This document shows, piece by piece, positions 17,039 to 24,701 of a DNA stretch of 64,000 nt. The stretch covers positions 365,199 to 429,198 of the forward strand of contig NZ_NISJ01000003.1 of assembly GCF_002205635.1 (NCBI RefSeq), written 5' to 3'. Position 1 is the stretch's first letter; each line of letters opens with the position of its first letter. This stretch comes from Sphingopyxis witflariensis (GTDB taxonomy: Bacteria; Pseudomonadota; Alphaproteobacteria; Sphingomonadales; Sphingomonadaceae). A program made the translations under genes and the position numbers. Under the pieces are notes generated by a model. The model saw only the letters and a program-made list of their open reading frames with translations. It was not told the DNA's origin and ran no database searches.

Positions 17039-18265
17039 ATGGCGGAAAAAACATTCATGTTTGTCGGCGGGGCAGGCACTCAGCTTACCGGTCACCTCGA
17101 ACCCCCGGAAGGAACACCGCGGGGCTGGGCGATCTTCGCCCACTGTTTTACCTGCGGGAAAGACAGTCGCGCCGCCGTCCACGTCTCGCGCGCGCTGTCG
17201 CGCTCGGGTATCGGGGTTTTGAGGTTCGACTTCGCCGGAACCGGGATCAGTGGTGGGATGGGGGGAGAAGTAAGCTTCGCCTCGGACGTCCAGGATCTTC
17301 GCTCAGCCGCAACGGCGATGGCGGCGGCGGGTATGTCACCTTCTCTTCTTGTCGGGCACAGTCTGGGCGGCACCGCTGCGATCATAGCCGCTGCCGACTT
17401 GCCTGACGTTGCGGCAGTCGCGACGATCGGTGCGCCAGCAGACCTTCAACATATCTTGCGTTTTTTCGGACCAAACGATCTGGATACTATCGCGAGCGAG
17501 GGTGAGGCGTCGGTGGATATCGCCGGCAGACCTTTCGTCATACGCCGCAGCTTTCTGGAGGCGCTCGAGGAGATCGACGTCGAGAAGGCTCTAGCCACTC
17601 TGCGACGTCCCGTGCTGGTCATGCATTCTCCGCTGGACCAGGTGGTCGGCATCGACCACGCGTCGCGCATTTTCGTCGCGTCCAGGCATCCTAAAAGCTT
17701 CATCTCGCTCGACACGGCAGATCACCTTCTCACCGATTTGGCAGACGCGAATTACGCCTCGGCTATGGTGGCAGTATGGGCCAGCCGCTTTCTCCCACCG
17801 CTCACGGCGGATCTTCCGCAGGTCGAGATGGCCCAGGGCGTTGTCGCCACCGAAACTCTTGCAGGGACGTTCCAGCTCAAGGTCCGCAGCGGCGAGCACA
17901 TGCTGTTTGCCGATGAACCGGCGTCGGTGGGGGGCCTTGGAACCGGACTGTCTCCATATGAACTGGTATCCGCGGGCCTCGCAGCCTGCACCGTGATGAC
18001 GATGCGTCTCTATGCGAACCGCAAGGGCTTTCCGCTCGAACGGGCAAGCACGACCGTGCAGCACGAGAAGGTACCGGACATGATGCCGCCCGACCGGTTC
18101 ATTCGCACCATCGTCCTCGATGGGCCTTTGAGCGACGATCAGCGCGCTCGGATTGTTGCCATCGCTGATCGATGCCCCGTCGATCTCAGCCTCATCCGGG
18201 GTTCGGACGTGCAGACCGAACTTTCGATTACCGGTCAGGCTGCGGATTCCGCGAGGCCGACTTGA
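17039..18265 (+). CDS. Bifunctional alpha/beta hydrolase-OsmC family protein
   Basis: 408 residues in two domains. Residues 1-255 form an alpha/beta hydrolase with the nucleophile elbow VGHSLGG (about residue 106), a late Asp in MHSPLDQVV and a His in DTADHLL. Residues 270-400 form an OsmC/Ohr-like domain with its two reactive Cys in LAACTVMTM and ADRCPVDLS. OsmC domains reduce organic hydroperoxides with a thiol donor. The fusion is a known architecture; a lipid or ester peroxide could be cleaved and reduced in turn. Cytoplasmic. It is the only gene in its plus-strand unit and has its own box promoter. Confidence 0.9.
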   Translation: MAEKTFMFVGGAGTQLTGHLEPPEGTPRGWAIFAHCFTCGKDSRAAVHVSRALSRSGIGVLRFDFAGTGISGGMGGEVSFASDVQDLRSAATAMAAAGMSPSLLVGHSLGGTAAIIAAADLPDVAAVATIGAPADLQHILRFFGPNDLDTIASEGEASVDIAGRPFVIRRSFLEALEEIDVEKALATLRRPVLVMHSPLDQVVGIDHASRIFVASRHPKSFISLDTADHLLTDLADANYASAMVAVWASRFLPPLTADLPQVEMAQGVVATETLAGTFQLKVRSGEHMLFADEPASVGGLGTGLSPYELVSAGLAACTVMTMRLYANRKGFPLERASTTVQHEKVPDMMPPDRFIRTIVLDGPLSDDQRARIVAIADRCPVDLSLIRGSDVQTELSITGQAADSARPT

Positions 18266-18735
18266 CCGAAGCGCAGTGTCTCAACATCGATGACCGCCGC
18301 GACAACCGAAGCTCTCTCGTAAAGGCACGGGATACCGCGGATACCCTTCCCGCCAGCGCTACTGGGCGATGTCCGCCTGAAGACATGTGATCAGTGCGCG
18401 CAGCGCGGGCCGCGTGCGATGCCGCCTGCGATGGTAGAGGCACAAGCCCGGGAAGGCTTGCACACACGGACAAGCACGCCACCGGCAACATGGATGATTG
18501 TTTCGCGGTCGTCATAAGATGCGGCGACGCGCGCCGAGTGGCAGCGCTCCCGTTACCCATTTTCAGTCCGAACAGGGCCGCCCCTTACCGATCAGGAAAG
18601 TCTCGCGGGAAAACGCGCTTCGACATCACGCCGCTCTCTCATGCCGAGCCTGTTTTCCCGGACCTGTTCTCGTGACAATCAGGCCACTTTTGCTGAGTGC
18701 CCAAAAGGCCTGTTCCTCCGGCATATGAGGAGCCT
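18266..18735. other. Intergenic region holding a degraded lysR fragment
   Basis: 470 bp between the hydrolase-OsmC gene and the NmrA-like gene. The only recognisable content is the broken 3' end of a LysR-type gene on the minus strand, recorded separately. The rest shows no gene or clear regulatory motif. Confidence 0.5.
18359..18540 (-). pseudogene. Remnant of a second LysR-family regulator (3' end)
   Basis: The minus strand, ending at TAG 18361-18359, translates to AFPGLCLYHRRRHRTRPALRALITCLQADIAQ. It resembles the usual LysR C-terminus (PGLCLYYPSRR...ALRALIDFL). Just upstream another frame gives VAGGVLVRVC, which matches the preceding GRLVRVL segment, so a frameshift separates them. No start or HTH remains. 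A LysR-NmrA divergent pair is common in proteobacteria, so this is probably the former regulator of the adjacent NmrA-like gene. Confidence 0.55.
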
Positions 18736-19581
18736 TCAGTCTGTACCACGCTGAAGATATGCCTCGCTATGAGCCGCGAGGAACTGGGTCAGCTTGGTAG
18801 GCATGCGTCCCGTTATTTGCTCGACCTCTGTCGTGGTCCTGTCCTCCGACCCATGAGAGATCGCGTCGTCCATGCGCGCAAGCGTGTCCGCATAATGTTC
18901 AGGAATGCCGAATCCGGCGTAGCGCTGTGCAAGCTCCTCCACCGATAGCCGGCAGTGGCGGACGGGGCGCTGGGCCACGGCAGTGATTCGATCCGCTACC
19001 TCGTCATAGGAGAGAGCTTCAGGACCGGTCAGGATTCTAGCACCTGACGCTAAAGCTGGATCCACCAGGGCTTCGACCGCGACCGCCGCTATGTCGGCGG
19101 CATCGATGAACGGGACACGTCCATCCTGCGTCGCCGAGTAAATGCAACCCTCGGTGACGATCGACGGGAGATGCTGGGTAACGAAGTTCTGCATGAACCA
19201 GCTCGGGCGCAGGACCACCCAGCGGGGTGCGTTGGCGCGGAGCCACGCATGAACCTCACCCATCATCGGCCCGCCCTCGTCGATAGACGATGCGCTCAGC
19301 AGCACCAGCTGGGCCACGTCTTGCTCCACCGCCTGCTCGAGCAGCGGGCGCATGACGGACAGGTGGTCCGTTCGGTCGGTCGGGGCGACCAGGTAGATCG
19401 CGCCCACACCGTCGAGTGCAGGACGGTGGGAGGTAACATCCCCCCACTCGAAGCGAACCTGCTCCGGCATCGTGGCGTTGCGGGTTGCGATGCGAGCGTC
19501 GACACCGCGCGCCGCAAGCTGCTGCGCAACCAGCGCGCCCGTCTTGCCCGTGCCTCCGGTCACCAGAACTCGATCAACCAT
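18736..19581 (-). CDS. NmrA-like NAD(P)-binding protein
   Basis: 281 residues. The Rossmann motif VLVTGGTGKTGALVAQQL is at the N-terminus, followed by IYLVAPTDRTDH, LSASSIDEGGP, RPSWFMQNF and PFIDAADIAAVAVEAL, as in NmrA/YtfG-type atypical short-chain dehydrogenases. No YxxxK catalytic pair is evident, so it may sense redox cofactor or be a quinone reductase like YtfG. The start ATG at 19581 follows AAGGAGG. It overlaps the end of the NTF2-like gene by 8 bp, so they form one unit read away from the tetR gene. Confidence 0.83.
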   Translation of the reverse strand: MVDRVLVTGGTGKTGALVAQQLAARGVDARIATRNATMPEQVRFEWGDVTSHRPALDGVGAIYLVAPTDRTDHLSVMRPLLEQAVEQDVAQLVLLSASSIDEGGPMMGEVHAWLRANAPRWVVLRPSWFMQNFVTQHLPSIVTEGCIYSATQDGRVPFIDAADIAAVAVEALVDPALASGARILTGPEALSYDEVADRITAVAQRPVRHCRLSVEELAQRYAGFGIPEHYADTLARMDDAISHGSEDRTTTEVEQITGRMPTKLTQFLAAHSEAYLQRGTD

Positions 19582-20029
19582 GGTCTGATCCTCCTTCGCA
19601 AAGAGCATCGACAACCGCGCTGCCGCGAAGCGCGCGCAGGACCACCAGCGGGTTCCAGTAATCGCGATAATGGACGATGCGCCCCGCGTGTGTCCGGATC
19701 ACAGATATGTAGCGCTGGTCGTAGGATTCGCCGGTTGTGACGCCGCGCCCGAACCCTTCGAACTCCACGATGGTCACATCGGGGTCGGCCGTAGCATGGA
19801 TGACCGGCTCGCCCATGCGGTCGAAGGCAATCATGTCAGCAAGGCCTTCGAGGTGCTGCGCGATAGCAGCTTTGCCCTCCAGCCGGGTCGCGAGGCCAGG
19901 CGGCGAATAAGGAAATTCCATGACCCCGTCGTCGGCCAGCATGTCGAGAAAGGTGGCAGCCTCCGGAGCAAGACGATTTCCCAATGCCTTTCGCAGCATC
20001 GCTGAAAAGCTTTTCACATTGTCTGTCAT
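19574..20029 (-). CDS. NTF2-like / SnoaL-like protein
   Basis: 151 residues of the NTF2-like superfamily: an N-terminal helix with LAPEAATFLDMLADDGVMEFPYSPPG, then KAAIAQHLEGL, a sheet with VTIVEFEGFGR and the late segment RIVHYRDYWNPLVVL. Members include isomerases, cyclases and binding proteins, so the role cannot be assigned. It is divergent from tetR across a 59-bp region containing an inverted repeat, and overlaps the NmrA-like gene. Probably repressed by the TetR protein. Confidence 0.8.
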   Translation of the reverse strand: MTDNVKSFSAMLRKALGNRLAPEAATFLDMLADDGVMEFPYSPPGLATRLEGKAAIAQHLEGLADMIAFDRMGEPVIHATADPDVTIVEFEGFGRGVTTGESYDQRYISVIRTHAGRIVHYRDYWNPLVVLRALRGSAVVDALCEGGSDHG

Positions 20030-20048
20030 GAACTAATCCCATTCCGTT

Positions 20049-20064
20049 GGAACGGTAGCGTTCC
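20049..20064. promoter_or_regulatory. Inverted repeat, probable TetR operator
   Basis: GGAACG-GTAG-CGTTCC in the 59-bp gap between the divergent NTF2-like and tetR genes. A second copy, GGAAC-N6-GTTCC, lies at 20091-20106 inside the first codons of tetR. Confidence 0.65.
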
Positions 20065-20088
20065 GCATAGAGATATAGGAAGGCATCG

Positions 20089-20712
20089 ATGGAACACAAG
20101 CGTTCCGACGTAATCCCGAAAGCGGCCCGTGTTTTAAGCGGAGCAGCGGTCATGCGCGCTGACGTGACGAAAGCACTGGCGCGCAGCTTCTTCGAAGAAT
20201 GGGCAAGGACGGGCTATGCGGGACTGAGCCTCGAACGGGTGGCGCGAACTGCAGGGGTCGGCAAGGCGGCGCTCTACCGCCGCTGGCCGGACAAGGTGTC
20301 GATGGCCAGCGATCTGCTGTCGCAGGTCGGGTTGACGATGACCGACGTGGAAGAGCACGGCTCGCTGGAGGCTGATCTGCAAGCGGTGCTTCTCGCTATC
20401 CGCCGCGTTCTGAGGCATCCCAAGGTGCGGCGGATTCTGACCGACCTTCATGGCGAGATCGAGCGGACGCCGGCATTGGAATTGGCGATCCGGCCTTTCC
20501 AACGTGCCCGACGCGAGCGGATCAACGGGCTGATAGATCGGGCGATCGAACGTCGGGAAGTGTCGCCCTCAGTGGACCGTGAGATGGCAGCCGACCTCAT
20601 CGCAGCCCCGTTATATTGGCGGATCGCGGTACTGGGCGGACGATCGGATCGCGCCTACATCGAACGGCTTGCCCGCATCACGGGCGCTGCGCTTCGAGCA
20701 AACCAAGCGTAG
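20089..20712 (+). CDS. TetR-family transcriptional repressor
   Basis: 207 residues. The HTH lies around residues 48-70 (LSLERVARTAGVGKAALYRRWPDK), and the C-terminal helical ligand domain resembles the TetR_C_11-type group (DLIAAPLYWRIAVLGG). The start at 20089 follows AGGAAGG; ATG codons further in would still keep the HTH. It probably represses itself and the divergent NTF2/NmrA genes through the GGAACG repeats. Confidence 0.87.
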   Translation: MEHKRSDVIPKAARVLSGAAVMRADVTKALARSFFEEWARTGYAGLSLERVARTAGVGKAALYRRWPDKVSMASDLLSQVGLTMTDVEEHGSLEADLQAVLLAIRRVLRHPKVRRILTDLHGEIERTPALELAIRPFQRARRERINGLIDRAIERREVSPSVDREMAADLIAAPLYWRIAVLGGRSDRAYIERLARITGAALRANQA

Positions 20713-20757
20713 CATATTTCCAAAGCGACAGGGACGCGGCGTTCTCGTTTGGGGAGC

Positions 20758-21333
20758 TTATGCGTCGCCGTCCTTCGTCCGGTCCACCCCTCGTTCAAGC
20801 AATTCCGCATCGATGGGGCAGTTGGGGCAGCCCTCGTAGCAGCACAGGCGGCAGATGCGGTAGGAATGCTCCAGGTTCTCCAGGCGATCGCGCAGGACGC
20901 GCTCGGCTATGTTGCACAGGATTTTCAGTTCGTCAGGCTTCAGGATCGATAATCCTTCGGCAATGACCTCATCGCGCGCGGCAAGAACCTCGTCGCTCGC
21001 GATCATTCCGGCCGGCGTGAGATGGAGGGCCCGCGTGCGCCCATCAGACGAATGCTCCCGGCGTTCGATCAATCCCTCGGCAGCCAATCGATCCACTAGG
21101 CGAACGGTCCCTGCATGGGAAAGGCCCACCCCGACCGCAAGCATGCGAATCGAGAGGCCGGGCTGGTGCGCGAGCAGCGCCAGTGCCGAGCCGGCGGGGC
21201 CCGCTTCCGGCGCCCGCGACGAACTAGCGCGAACGATGTCGTCGCTGATCATGAGTGCGAACGCGCCAAATATATTGCGGTCTCGAGGTCCATCCATCGC
21301 CGCGTCTATATGTGCGCGGAGCATAGACAGCAA
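20758..21333 (-). CDS. MarR-family regulator with C-terminal cysteine cluster
   Basis: About 191 residues. A MarR winged helix occupies residues 45-140 (LSIRMLAVGVGLSHAGTVRLVDRLAAEGLIERREHSSDGRTRALHLTPAG in pieces). The C-terminus carries ICRLCCYEGCPNC, five Cys in 12 residues, suitable for binding Zn or Fe-S or for redox sensing. The start is unclear: TTG at 21333, ATG 21324 or ATG 21297. A strong AAAGGAGG instead points to an out-of-frame ATG at 21338 encoding a 10-residue peptide rich in Cys. Candidate binder of the TATGCGC palindromes near lysR and gap. Confidence 0.82.
   Translation of the reverse strand: MLSMLRAHIDAAMDGPRDRNIFGAFALMISDDIVRASSSRAPEAGPAGSALALLAHQPGLSIRMLAVGVGLSHAGTVRLVDRLAAEGLIERREHSSDGRTRALHLTPAGMIASDEVLAARDEVIAEGLSILKPDELKILCNIAERVLRDRLENLEHSYRICRLCCYEGCPNCPIDAELLERGVDRTKDGDA
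21307..21327. promoter_or_regulatory. Weak TATGCGC-type palindrome at the marR start
   Basis: TATATGTGC...GCATAGA, with the same half-site bases as the palindromes at 16789, 16827 and 22412 but with a wider centre. It covers the first codons of the MarR gene, so it could support autoregulation. Weaker than the other copies. Confidence 0.35.
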
Positions 21334-21338
21334 GTCAT
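21309..21338 (-). other. Possible 10-residue leader peptide before marR
   Basis: ATG at 21338 encodes MTCCLCSAHI and a stop, with AAAGGAGG 8 nt upstream, the best ribosome-binding site near marR. Three of ten residues are Cys. It overlaps the marR start region in another frame. It may be a leader peptide controlling marR translation, or simply coincidence with a misplaced true start. Confidence 0.3.
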
Positions 21339-21581
21339 TGCCTAGCCTCCTTTCAGCCGCGCTTTGGACGATGAAATCGCAGTTTTATAGGGGTTTTGAT
21401 TCTACCGACGGATAGAGCGCGCCAAAAAAAACGCGTCCATCTTATCGAGAGAGTGGGTCGGATTGATACCTTGAGGCTATGGCGCGCATCTCTCCGGTAG
21501 GGAAACTACTCGAGGTGGCGGCTGAGAATTGCAGCGTGTCCGCGCCGCCGCGCGAGTGACTGTCCGCAAGCCGCGAGATTG

Positions 21582-22259
21582 TCAGCGGTGTCGCACCTCC
21601 ACCATGTCCCCGCGAGCGATGATGATTGTATCGATTTCACCGAGAAACAGACCATGTTCCGCGACGCCCGGGATTGCGGCGACCGTGGCGGCGATGGCGC
21701 GCGGCGCTGGTATCTTATCCAGGGCAGCGTCCAGAATGTAATTGCCCTGATCCGTGAGGAACGGCGTGCCATCGGTTGAGCGAAGAGTGACACGGGCTCC
21801 GAGTTCGGCCAGTCGCGCACGGACAAACTCGCTGGCAAAAGGGACCACCTCCACCGGCAGGGGGAATTTGCCGAGCTGGGCAACAAGCTTGCTGGAATCG
21901 ACGATGATGATCACGCGCGTGGAGGCGGCCGCAATGACCTTCTCGCGCAGCAGAGCGCCGCCTCCGCCCTTGATGGCTTGGAAGCGATCATCGATTTCAT
22001 CGGCGCCGTCGATCATCAGGTCGAGAGCGCTAAGCTGTTGAAAGGGAACCAGCGGCACCGCGAGACGGCGAGCCAGGGCTTCGGTCGCTTGGGATGTGGC
22101 CACCGCGGTGATGCGAAGGCCGCGCTTGATGCGCTCGCTGAGACTTCTCACGGCATAAGCAGCGGTGCTTCCGGTCCCCAACCCGACAAGCATGCCATCG
22201 CGAACCTCGTCGACTGCTTTCGCCGCAGCGATCGCTTTCTCAGCGTCGAAGTTGGTCAT
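21582..22259 (-). CDS. rpiA: Ribose-5-phosphate isomerase A
   Basis: 225 residues. Interconverts ribose-5-phosphate and ribulose-5-phosphate. Family motifs in order: GLGTGSTAAYAVRSL (phosphate loop), DLMIDGADEIDDRFQAIKGGGGALLREKVIA (catalytic Asp/Lys region), SSKLVAQLGKFPLPVEVVPFA, and the final GLFLGEIDTIIIARGD. The start ATG at 22259 follows GGAAGGAGG. It is divergent from gap, with one TATGCGC palindrome between them. With gnd it covers two successive pentose-phosphate steps on the island. Confidence 0.93.
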   Translation of the reverse strand: MTNFDAEKAIAAAKAVDEVRDGMLVGLGTGSTAAYAVRSLSERIKRGLRITAVATSQATEALARRLAVPLVPFQQLSALDLMIDGADEIDDRFQAIKGGGGALLREKVIAAASTRVIIIVDSSKLVAQLGKFPLPVEVVPFASEFVRARLAELGARVTLRSTDGTPFLTDQGNYILDAALDKIPAPRAIAATVAAIPGVAEHGLFLGEIDTIIIARGDMVEVRHR

Positions 22260-22411
22260 CGATCGAGAACCTCCTTCCCGGCCGATCCGCCAGCCTCGCG
22301 CCCTGCGGGATGCAGTCGTGCGAACAAGGTTTGGCCCGGCCAACTCGGTAGGCCGTTACCACTTCCGCCGTCACTTGTCGTGTTGACGTTCATGAGACGC
22401 ACGGATAGGTC

Positions 22412-22428
22412 TATGCGCGGCGCATATA
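22412..22428. promoter_or_regulatory. TATGCGC-type palindrome between rpiA and gap
   Basis: TATGCGCGGCGCATATA in the 288-bp divergent region. A possible gap promoter, TTGACG (22383-22388), 17 nt, TAGGTC (22406-22411), ends directly before it, so the palindrome would cover the transcription start. Same palindrome as at the lysR promoter. Confidence 0.55.
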
Positions 22429-22547
22429 TCTGTGTGACGTGCCATGCATTCGCTCTCACCGTCTGATGTTCGGCGCCCAGTTCAACCGCGCCGTGCGACA
22501 CTGCGCGCAAAGGCAGGGCTGGTTCTGCGAAACAAAGGAAGACGCGA

Positions 22548-23555
22548 ATGACTATAAGGGTCGCTATCAATGGCTTTGGACGCATCGGACGTCTTACCTT
22601 GCGTTCGATCATCGAACTGGGCCGCGAGGACATCGAGGTCGTGGCGATCAATGACCTCGGCCCCGTCGCTACGCTGGCGCATCTCCTGCGATATGACTCG
22701 GTCCATGGTCCGTATCGGGGATCCATCGAAACCGGCGAAGACTGGATCGATGTCGGGTCCGGGAAGATCATGGTGTCATCGGAGCACGATCCGGCAGATC
22801 TTTCGCACGCAAGCCTCGGCGTCGACATCGCGCTCGAATGTACGGGATTTTTCACCTCGAAGGAAAAGGCGAGTGCCCACCGTCGAGCAGGTGCGAAGCG
22901 CGTTCTCGTTTCTGCGCCTTGCGACGGGGCCGACAAGACGATCGTCTTCAAGGTCAATCACGAAACATTGACCGCAGAGGACGTCGTGGTCTCCAACGGA
23001 TCCTGCACGACAAATGTGCTCGCGCCGGTCGCCAAGGTGCTGAACGATCTCTTCGGGATCGAACGCGGCTATATGACCACAGTCCACGCCTACACGGGTG
23101 ACCAGCCGAGCCTGGATACTGTTCACAAGGATCTGTACCGCGCACGCGCTGCCGCGCTATCGATGATTCCGACCTCGACCGGGGCTGCAAAGGCGATCGG
23201 ACTGGTTCTGCCTGAATTGCGAGGCAAGCTGCATGGATCGTCGATCCGCGTACCGACACCGAACGTGTCCGTCATCGACCTGGCCGTATCGGCTGCGAGG
23301 GAGGTTACGATAGAAGAGGTGAACGGCGCCATTCAGCACGCCGCAGACGGCGCAATGAGCGGCGTCCTCGCTGTGACCGCCGAGCCTTTGGTGTCCGTTG
23401 ATCTGACGCACCGCACCGAATCTTCCATCGTCGCCTTGCCTCAGACAGACGTCATCGATGGCAGGATGGTTCGCGTCCTCGCCTGGTATGACAACGAGTG
23501 GAGCTTTGCCACGCGCATGGCGGACACCGCGCTGGCGATGGCCAAGCTGATTTAG
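22548..23555 (+). CDS. gap: Glyceraldehyde-3-phosphate dehydrogenase (type I)
   Basis: 335 residues. NAD(P)-binding N-terminus INGFGRIGRLTLRS; catalytic Cys in SNGSCTTN near residue 152; then HAYTGDQPSLD, STGAAKAIGLVLPEL and the closing WYDNEWSFATRM. It converts glyceraldehyde-3-phosphate to 1,3-bisphosphoglycerate. The catalytic loop reads NGSCTTN instead of the common NASCTTN. Position 34 (NDLGP after the beta strand) has the Asp expected of NAD-using forms. It ends 178 bp before a clear terminator. Probably a second, island-encoded gap. Confidence 0.93.
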   Translation: MTIRVAINGFGRIGRLTLRSIIELGREDIEVVAINDLGPVATLAHLLRYDSVHGPYRGSIETGEDWIDVGSGKIMVSSEHDPADLSHASLGVDIALECTGFFTSKEKASAHRRAGAKRVLVSAPCDGADKTIVFKVNHETLTAEDVVVSNGSCTTNVLAPVAKVLNDLFGIERGYMTTVHAYTGDQPSLDTVHKDLYRARAAALSMIPTSTGAAKAIGLVLPELRGKLHGSSIRVPTPNVSVIDLAVSAAREVTIEEVNGAIQHAADGAMSGVLAVTAEPLVSVDLTHRTESSIVALPQTDVIDGRMVRVLAWYDNEWSFATRMADTALAMAKLI

Positions 23556-23894
23556 CGATAACCGCGCTAGAGGCGCTGACGCGCAGGCATCGGAGCATCG
23601 GGCGCCTACTGTTGCGCGATTGCATCATGGGCGCCGCATTCCGTTGCGGCTGGCCGATTTCGATAGCGCTGGTCGGGCGCGGATGTATGCGCGTCCGTGC
23701 GACCCAAATGGAGGGCTCCTCCATTCAACTTTGGCGGCCTTTCAGGCCGCCTTTTTTGCGCGTCAACGAGCCCCTTACCTAATTTGGCGAAGCCGCCATT
23801 GGCGAGCATGCGATCCATGCGGAACAGACTCCGCAATGTCTGTCGCCAAGGCGCGCCGCCCTTGCACTGATTGAACGGCGCGCTGCCATGTCAC
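23556..23894. other. Intergenic region after gap
   Basis: 339 bp between the convergent gap and dps genes. It contains the terminator at 23733-23757 and nothing else I can support; the short frames here look like noise. Confidence 0.5.
23733..23757 (+). terminator. Rho-independent terminator (gap)
   Basis: Stem GGCGGCC, loop TTTCA, stem GGCCGCC, then six T. It is 178 bp downstream of the gap stop and oriented for it. Confidence 0.85.
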
Positions 23895-24395
23895 TCAGTC
23901 GGTGCGACCGACCTCGTAGAGAAACCAGGCCCGGCGTTCAGCTTCGTCGGTCCAGGTGTCGATGAGACCGGACGTTCCATTATCCTTGGCGGCGTCGGCG
24001 ATATCCTTGGCGCGCCGCAGCGATTCCACCATGCTGAGATTGTCCGCACGCAGTTCGGCAAGCATGTCCTGCGGCTTCACGAAGTCGGCATCATTATCCT
24101 TGATTGTCTGGTGGCGAGCCACATCGCCGATCGAGCGGATCGTGGTGTTCCCCGTCTTTCGCGCGCGCTCGGCGATCGCATCCGTCACCGCGAGAATTTC
24201 GGCCGCCTGTTCATCGAGCAACAAATGATAATCCCGAAAATAGGGGCCCGAGACGTGCCAGTGGAAGTTCTTCGTTTTCAGATACACCGCGTAGCTGTCG
24301 GCCAGGATGATCTTCAGTGCGTCGGCGACCGTCATCGCCGCGCGTTCGTCCAGATCCGACGGCGATGCGGGCGCAGCGGCAGTTGCAATCGTCAT
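23895..24395 (-). CDS. dps: Dps-family DNA-binding ferritin
   Basis: About 166 residues. The ferroxidase signature NFHWHVSGPYFRDYHLLLDEQ is complete, with His, Asp and Glu in family positions. A dodecameric iron store that oxidises Fe2+ with H2O2 and protects DNA. The Ala/Thr-rich N-terminus is not clearly basic, so DNA binding is uncertain. I chose ATG at 24395, 8 nt after AAGGAG; the in-frame GTG at 24404 is too close to that site. A LysR-box promoter lies about 140 bp upstream, linking it to the msr and osmC genes. Confidence 0.9.
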   Translation of the reverse strand: MTIATAAAPASPSDLDERAAMTVADALKIILADSYAVYLKTKNFHWHVSGPYFRDYHLLLDEQAAEILAVTDAIAERARKTGNTTIRSIGDVARHQTIKDNDADFVKPQDMLAELRADNLSMVESLRRAKDIADAAKDNGTSGLIDTWTDEAERRAWFLYEVGRTD

Positions 24396-24701
24396 TCTTA
24401 TCACTCCTTCAATGATAGCACGCGATGAGGATGTCCGGGACGCGCATCAGAAATTTCTATGTCGAAAGCGCTCGCTGCGACCCGCCTGCTCTTTCACGCG
24501 GCGTCCCCTCGTCCAATAAGTCGAAGCGGAAGAATGAAGTTCGCCGGGCGCGAAGTCCAATAGAGCGAGACTATAGTTTCCATAGCCGAGGCAGCGACTG
24601 CGTCGGCGGTTGGAACCACAAACTTGCGCCATCGGACCGATCGGGCGAGGACGCGTTCGCAATGGGCGTCCAGCCGCAACACGAGCGCCAGCCTCATGGC
24701 T
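24396..24701. other. Junction between the stress island and the trb operon
   Basis: 306 bp without a gene. It carries the dps promoter (24532-24585). I see no tRNA fragment, attachment-site repeat or IS end that would explain the junction with the conjugation genes. Confidence 0.5.
24532..24585 (-). promoter_or_regulatory. LysR-type box promoter for dps (site c)
   Basis: Minus strand: perfect box CTATGGAAACTATAG (24585-24571), 10 nt, TTGGAC (24560-24555), 17 nt, TCATTC (24537-24532). The sequence from TATTGGACTTCGC onwards closely resembles the gnd promoter. Confidence 0.68.
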
